Positions 1 through 4,500 of a stretch of 6,321 nt of DNA are shown piece after piece. A program made the position numbers and the translations under genes. The DNA is taken from the NCBI GenBank assembly GCA_900544705.1, contig UQWH01000082.1, positions 1-6,321 of the forward strand, read 5' to 3'. Origin of the DNA: an uncultured Eubacteriales bacterium (lineage in GTDB: Bacteria; Bacillota; Clostridia; Oscillospirales; Oscillospiraceae). The notes beneath the pieces were generated by a model. It was not told the origin of the DNA and did not search any database. It saw only the letters and a program-made list of their open reading frames with translations. The first letter of the stretch is position 1, and every line of letters begins with the position of its first letter.

Positions 1-450
1 CCCCGGGTCTTTTATGTCTCGGAGTTCGGCTGGGTGGCCAGCGTAATTTTCCTGCACATTTTGCAGGCCACGCTGGCCGGAACAGACGAGCGCAGCTTCC
101 GCTGCCGCAGGGCATGGCTTGCGCCTGTGTTCGGTGTGCCGCTGCTGGCGTTCTACTGCACCTTCGGGGACATCCTCTCCAACCTGATCTGGTGCGGCAT
201 GATGATATGGCTCTCCTTCTGCGCCATTCGGGGGCTGGTCTACGCCAACGAGCAGACGGATACGGCGCGGAATATGCGGTATTTCCACATAGGGGTACTG
301 TGCTTTGTGTTTGCGGAATATCTGCTGTGGACGGTGGGCTGCTTCTGGCCCAACACCTCTCCGGCCAGCCCCACCTTCTGGTGCGATATGCTGCTGACGC
401 TTGCGATTCTGGGGCTGCTGCCCGCCACGAGAAAGGCGGTGGAAGCATGA
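1..450 (+). CDS. Multi-pass membrane protein of unknown function, 5'-truncated by window edge
   Basis: The reading frame is open from base 1 to the TGA at 448-450, giving 149 residues of the C-terminal part. A GTG at 34 is an in-frame possible start, but the frame is open upstream of it and no good ribosome binding site precedes it, so I treat the gene as entering from outside. About five hydrophobic segments are visible (roughly residues 11-26, 40-56, 60-76, 95-113 and 128-141, counting from base 1), separated by short charged loops such as TDERSFRCRR and ANEQTDTARN. Aromatic residues and several cysteines lie in the membrane segments. I recognise no family and no catalytic motif. The stop overlaps the start of the PrsW-type protease gene by ATGA, so the two are probably translated together and may act in the same membrane process. 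That it is a real gene is fairly sure; its function is unknown. Confidence 0.75.
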   Translation, partial: PRVFYVSEFGWVASVIFLHILQATLAGTDERSFRCRRAWLAPVFGVPLLAFYCTFGDILSNLIWCGMMIWLSFCAIRGLVYANEQTDTARNMRYFHIGVLCFVFAEYLLWTVGCFWPNTSPASPTFWCDMLLTLAILGLLPATRKAVEA

Positions 451-1076
451 CCTACATCGAAAACATCTTCCTCTGCATGGTCTCCCCCCTGCTGGTGGCC
501 GCCCTGTGCATGGGCAGGCGGCAGCTCCGCTTCTTCCTGTTCTGCATGGCCGGGATGGGGGTGTGCCTGCTTTCGGCTTATATCAATACCTTCCTTGCGG
601 CGGTGTGTCAGGCGGACGCCCTTGCCGCCACGGCGGAGATCGCGCCGGTGGTGGAGGAAATCATGAAGCTGCTGCCGCTGGTGTTCTATCTTCTGGTGTT
701 CGAGCCGGAGGGGGATAAAATCAAGGCTTCGGCAATAACGGTCGCTCTCGCCTTCGCCACCTTTGAAAACGTGTGCTATCTCATCCAGAACGGCGCGGAC
801 CGCTTCTCCTTCATCTTCTTCCGTGGCTTCGGCACGGGAGCCATGCACGTCCTCTGCGGCCTGATCGTGGGAGGCGGGCTTGCCTACACATGGCGGCGGA
901 CGTGGCTGAAAATTGCCGGCACCTGCGGACTGCTGGGCGCGGCCATCACCCTCCACGCCATCTACAATCTGCTCATCGCCTACGGCGGCGCGGCACAGCA
1001 CATCGCCTACGCCCTGCCGGTGCTGCTGGTGGCGGCGGGAAGGCTGTCCACTTTCCGATTATCGCGGAAGCAATAA
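447..1076 (+). CDS. PrsW-family intramembrane metalloprotease
   Basis: This 209-residue integral membrane protein carries the signature motifs of PrsW-type proteases: EExxK within APVVEEIMKLLP (E70, E71, K74), FEN within ATFENVCYL (106-108), a conserved His in GTGAMHVLCG (H134), and HxxxN in LHAIYNLL (H170, N174). In this family the Glu and His residues are thought to bind a catalytic metal inside the membrane. Bacillus subtilis PrsW (similar in length) makes the first cut in the anti-sigma factor RsiW. Hydrophobic segments are spread along the whole chain (for example 7-21, 28-52, 97-112, 121-145, 155-180, 184-199). The ATG at 447 is chosen because it overlaps the upstream stop (ATGA) and has AAAGG at 432-436, 10 nt away; translation upstream of it in this frame lies inside the preceding gene and looks non-natural. 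The substrate is unknown: no sigma or recognisable anti-sigma gene is in the window. An intrinsic terminator follows 17 nt after the stop. The family call is confident; the gene name is left blank because orthology to B. subtilis prsW is not shown. Confidence 0.9.
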   Translation: MTYIENIFLCMVSPLLVAALCMGRRQLRFFLFCMAGMGVCLLSAYINTFLAAVCQADALAATAEIAPVVEEIMKLLPLVFYLLVFEPEGDKIKASAITVALAFATFENVCYLIQNGADRFSFIFFRGFGTGAMHVLCGLIVGGGLAYTWRRTWLKIAGTCGLLGAAITLHAIYNLLIAYGGAAQHIAYALPVLLVAAGRLSTFRLSRKQ

Positions 1077-1093
1077 CCGAATATCCACTCTCT

Positions 1094-1127
1094 GAGAGCT
1101 GCTTTTTGGCGGCTCTCAAATTTTTTT
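1094..1127 (+). terminator. Rho-independent terminator after the PrsW-type gene
   Basis: A 9-bp stem GAGAGCTGC (1094-1102) pairs with GCGGCTCTC (1109-1117), with one G-U pair, around a 6-nt loop TTTTTG. It is followed by AAA and seven T (1121-1127). It starts 17 nt after the protease stop and ends the upstream operon. The reverse strand has no T-run after the stem, so it should work on the + strand only. Confidence 0.88.
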
Positions 1128-1136
1128 GAAAAATTT
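1118..1136. repeat. AT-only palindrome abutting the terminator
   Basis: AAATTTTT (1118-1125) and AAAAATTT (1129-1136) are perfect inverted repeats around the loop TTG. The left arm contains the terminator's T-tract, so the two structures share bases. It may be a chance product of the A/T runs, or may help termination or shape the DNA upstream of the next promoter. Confidence 0.5.
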
Positions 1137-1152
1137 TGCGTTTTGGGTGAGA

Positions 1153-1181
1153 GTTTTTTCGATTTTTTGTACCTATATAAG
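1153..1181 (+). promoter_or_regulatory. Candidate promoter for the small membrane protein / surface protein operon
   Basis: The 1128-1200 stretch is AT-rich with repeated T-runs, unlike the GC-rich genes on both sides. A plausible -10 is TATAAG (1176-1181) or the overlapping TATATA (1174-1179). The best-placed -35 for the first is GTTTTT (1153-1158), 17 nt upstream, which matches the consensus poorly. The location between a terminator and a well-spaced ribosome binding site is the main support. A transcript starting near 1188 would have an untranslated leader of about 50 nt. The poor -35 could mean dependence on an activator or on an alternative sigma factor. Confidence 0.35.
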
Positions 1182-1218
1182 TGAAGGGGTTTTTAGACCA
1201 CAGTTTCAGACAAACCGG

Positions 1219-1226
1219 AAAGGAGG
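1219..1226 (+). promoter_or_regulatory. Strong ribosome binding site that sets the start at 1237
   Basis: AAAGGAGG lies 10 nt before the ATG at 1237. It decides against the in-frame upstream ATG at 1126, which sits in the terminator T-tract, has no ribosome binding site and would add 37 residues encoded by the promoter leader. Confidence 0.85.
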
Positions 1227-1236
1227 TTCAAACGAA

Positions 1237-1590
1237 ATGTACGATACCGCAAGACGGGTCGCACTCGTCAAGCAGCGGGTGCGGGAAAACACCCGCCGGA
1301 GGCAGCGGCGCGAGGCAATAAGCCTCTCCGCAGCGTGTATGCTGCTGTTCGTGGTGCTGATGCAGACAGCGGGCACGGTTGTCGGGCAGGGACAACCTGC
1401 CGCATGGGGCGTATTCGGCGCGATGCTGCTGCGGGAGGACGCGGGGGGCTATGTGCTGGTGGCCGTCGTCTCCTTTGCAGCGGCGGTGGTCATCACCGCG
1501 CTGTGCTTCCGGCTCAGAAGCAAGGAAAACCGGAGAAAAGACGGGACGGATAAGCCGAACCGACACGAACAGGAGGAGAAAAGCCAATGA
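1237..1590 (+). CDS. Small basic two-TM membrane protein of unknown function
   Basis: The protein has 117 residues. Its N-terminal 27 residues are strongly basic (RVRENTRRRQRRE near 14-26), followed by a hydrophobic segment at about 28-43, a short loop containing GQGQPAAWG, a second membrane segment at about 71-91, and a charged tail (92-117) rich in K, R, E and D. By the positive-inside rule both ends are probably cytoplasmic, with the loop of about 25 residues outside. The start at 1237 is fixed by AAAGGAGG 10 nt upstream. The stop TGA (1588-1590) overlaps the ATG of the giant surface protein, and an AGGAGG (1571-1576) near the 3' end serves the next gene, so the two are very likely made together. 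I recognise no family. It could help assembly or anchoring of the surface protein, or be a membrane-bound regulator; the sequence does not decide. Its hydropathy and its promoter, ribosome binding site and coupling make it a real gene. Confidence 0.8.
   Translation: MYDTARRVALVKQRVRENTRRRQRREAISLSAACMLLFVVLMQTAGTVVGQGQPAAWGVFGAMLLREDAGGYVLVAVVSFAAAVVITALCFRLRSKENRRKDGTDKPNRHEQEEKSQ
1571..1576 (+). promoter_or_regulatory. Ribosome binding site of the giant surface protein
   Basis: AGGAGG lies within the 3' end of the small membrane protein gene, 10 nt before the ATG at 1587. This is the same spacing as at 1237, and it supports translational coupling through the ATGA overlap. Confidence 0.85.
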
Positions 1591-4500
1591 AGAAACGAAT
1601 ACTCAGTATCCTGCTCCTATGCTGCATGGTGCTGACGCTGCTGCCGACAACAGCGTTTGCAGCGGAGACCGGCGCGATGGATAATATCCCCGCAAAATTT
1701 GATGTAGAGATCGATCTGTGCGGCAGAACGAGCGACATCAACATCAAGGACAGCAAGACATACTATATCTATTCGTCCTCAAGCGATCCGGACTTTGTCT
1801 GGACAAAGAAGATCCAGATCAACGGGAAGAAGGCGGCACCGCACATCTTTCTGGATAATGTGAATATTCAGGTGAAGAAGGACGCCAAGACACCGGCCAT
1901 CGAGCTGCACGGAAAGGCGTCGGCGTATCTGTACTTTATCAACCGGGACAGTAAGCTGACGGGGGCCACCGGACGGGCGGCCATTCAGAAAAACCGCAGC
2001 GAGGGGCAGCTGTGCGTGCAGGTGATGGAGGGCACCACGGTGACGTGTCAGGGTGGCTATAAAGCGGCGGGCATAGGAGGAAGCTGGGCGACCCGCAATA
2101 TCGCAGAAAGTCTGTTCAACCTGGATATGTACGGTCACGGCGCAAATATGCACTTCGGCTCTCAGACGAACCCATCGCTCTGGAGCGGCACCATCATCGC
2201 CAAGGGCGGCGATGGAGGAGCCGGCATTGGCGGCGGCAGAAACGGCAGCGGCGAGAAGCTGTATTTCTACTCAGGTAAAATCGAGGCGAAGGGCGGCGAA
2301 GCGGCCTCCGGCATCGGCGGCAGCTTCAAGGGCCGCGGCCGCGATATCTACATCTACGGCGGCGATATTTCCGCCAAGGGCGGCGATGGAGGAGCCGGTA
2401 TCGGCGGGGGCTGCTGGAAATCGTTGCAGGACATGGATGGCGACACCGCAGCCTATAATATCAACATTTACGGCGGCAAGATATACGCCTGCGGCGGATA
2501 CAACGGCGCGGGCATCGGCGGCGGTCAGTACGTCCCGGCGCGCGATATCACCATCACCGGCGGCGAGATCACGGCGCACGGTACGCACGGCGCGGCCATC
2601 GGCGGCGGACGCTGGTGTCACGGTCAGAACATCACCGTGACGGACGCGAAGCTGAAGCTGACGACAGGATACTCTCGATACATCTCGGACGAGGCGGCAG
2701 CTATGGGCTACGGCGATCGTGTATACTTGGAAAAGGTATACGATATCGACGTAGGGAAAAGATATATAGGAGATCTTGTCAGAAACCCCCTGCCCGAAGA
2801 CTACAAGTCCATCAAAATAGGCTCATACCATGGAAAGCTGGTGAAGCTGAAGGTTGAGGCGCAAGCCATCAACCGCGACGACGAGTTCGCCCTCTTCTGG
2901 AATCTCTATGATATTCTGATTCCCAATGAAAACGGGCGTATCGACGTGCAGCTGCTGACGCTGCCGTACGTGAAGAACTACGGCTGGGCGATCGAAGCGA
3001 TGGAGATGGAGCTGATCGACGACCCCTGCAACGGGAAGCACGACTTCGGCTGGGTCGACCGGCAGTCGTGCCACGTCTGGGCATGCCGGAATATGAAATG
3101 TCAGGCGCGTGACCCGGTGGCGGAGATGTCCAAGCAAAACGGAAAGCACATCCCCGGCGACTGGAGCAATCAGAAGCAGCTCTGCACTGTGTGCGGCCAT
3201 GTGATGGGAACGGACACGAAGGCGCCGGTGCTGGAGGTGCTGAAGGACGGCGAGAGCTACACCGTCGAGGATAACATCAATGGAAATCCCGGCGCGTACA
3301 CCTTCACCGTCAGCGACCCGGCGCTGAATGGTGAAGCGTCCTCCGGCATCAAGTCGGTGACCATCAACGGCGAGCCGCAAGCCGGCCCCACCTATCGTCT
3401 CCCCGCGCCGGATGGCGGCAACAATGACGCGGGAGCGGAATATACCGTGGTTGCGACTGACAACGCGGGAAACGAGACTACGGCCACAGTCAGAACCTAC
3501 AGGCGGCACCATGTGAAGGTCATCAGCCCGGACGGCAAAAAGACCTACGCCGATCTGATGCTGCCGCACAATGAATATCTGGTGCTCCAGATCAGGCTGC
3601 CGGCGGGCGTGTCGGCAACGCTGACCGATGAGGCAGACGGGACGAAAATCCCATATGACAAGGAAAAGGGAGAGTTCCGGGCAGGTCTGATCACCAAAAA
3701 CCGGACGCTCGTGCTGAACTATTCGACGAAGCATCCAAAGGTCGAGCTTCGCTTGGGGACGGGTCAGTACTTCACGGGATATAACGCGGATTCGGACGAA
3801 CCGTATTATCTCAAAGGCGCGTCCATGGATGAGAATTCCTATCAGATAGGCATGTGGGTCGACACGGACGCGAAGCCAGGCTATTACCTCAGCTCTCCGG
3901 AGCGCTACACGCAGGAAGAGCTGGCAGCGCTTGACGAGTCCCTCTGGAAGGAATACAAGATAGCGGAAGCCACGCCGGGATCGATCGTGCTGCCATTTAT
4001 CTTAATCACAATAGACGCTGCGGCGTATGAAGAAAACGGCGGTTGGTATGTCTACGCCAAAGCCACGAACCCGACGGGAACGACCTATGTCTCTACGCCG
4101 AAGATGATCATTGACGTCGAGAACCCGAAAGCCATTGATTTTTCGACCGGCAAGGAACTGGTAAGCAACGGAAAATACTGGGGAGACCTGCGGTTCACGG
4201 TAGAGGACTCATCGCCCGTCACGGTTCGTCACTATACATCCCCGGGTGGGACCGCTGAACTTTTGACGCCGGATGAAAAGGGCGTTTATACGATCTCGGC
4301 AGAGTATGACGGCAGCACCCAACACATGCTTGTCATCGAAGACGCCTGCGGAAATACGACCTCCTACAAGTCGTTCAAGGTTTGCTGGAACTACCTGATC
4401 AATGTGCGGGAGAAGGACCATTGGGATGCGCCGCCTGCGCAGCCGATTCGTATTTCCAAGGGGCAGAATCTGCAAGAGGCGCTCTCCAATATCAATATCG

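Larger units (their letters stand above)
2070..2609 (+). repeat. Six glycine-rich IGG[G/S] repeats within the surface protein
   Basis: The core GIGG[S/G] or AIGGG recurs with its Ile at residues 163, 214, 243, 272, 310 and 338, a spacing of 51, 29, 29, 38 and 28. A fuller unit runs roughly I-x-I-x-G-G-x-I-x-A-x-G-G-x-x-G-A-G-I-G-G-G, as in the copy ending at 275. Alternating hydrophobic residues with Gly turns fit a beta-helix or beta-solenoid. This is the most GC-rich part of the window (for example about 77% in 2281-2340), which also produces spurious open frames on both strands. Confidence 0.88.

Noticed and set aside
114..446. Upstream extension of the protease frame to an ATG at 114
   Set aside because: It lies within the upstream membrane protein gene; its translation is Arg/Cys/Gly-rich with no hydrophobic pattern, while ATG 447 has a ribosome binding site and all PrsW motifs lie after it.
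240..1001. Minus-strand frame across the first two genes
   Set aside because: His/Gln/Arg-rich shadow of two convincing membrane-protein genes on the + strand.
1126..1236. Earlier ATG at 1126 for the small membrane protein
   Set aside because: It sits in the terminator T-tract and promoter leader with no ribosome binding site; ATG 1237 has AAAGGAGG at good spacing.
2212..2640. Ala/Arg/Ser-rich + frame and its minus counterpart over the IGG repeats
   Set aside because: Frame-shifted readings of GGC/GCC-rich repeat DNA; low-complexity translation with no support.
2823..3734. Long minus-strand open frame (303 codons)
   Set aside because: It is antisense to the continuous surface-protein frame. 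Its His/Arg/Val-rich translation shows no domain, and no ribosome binding site or promoter was seen.
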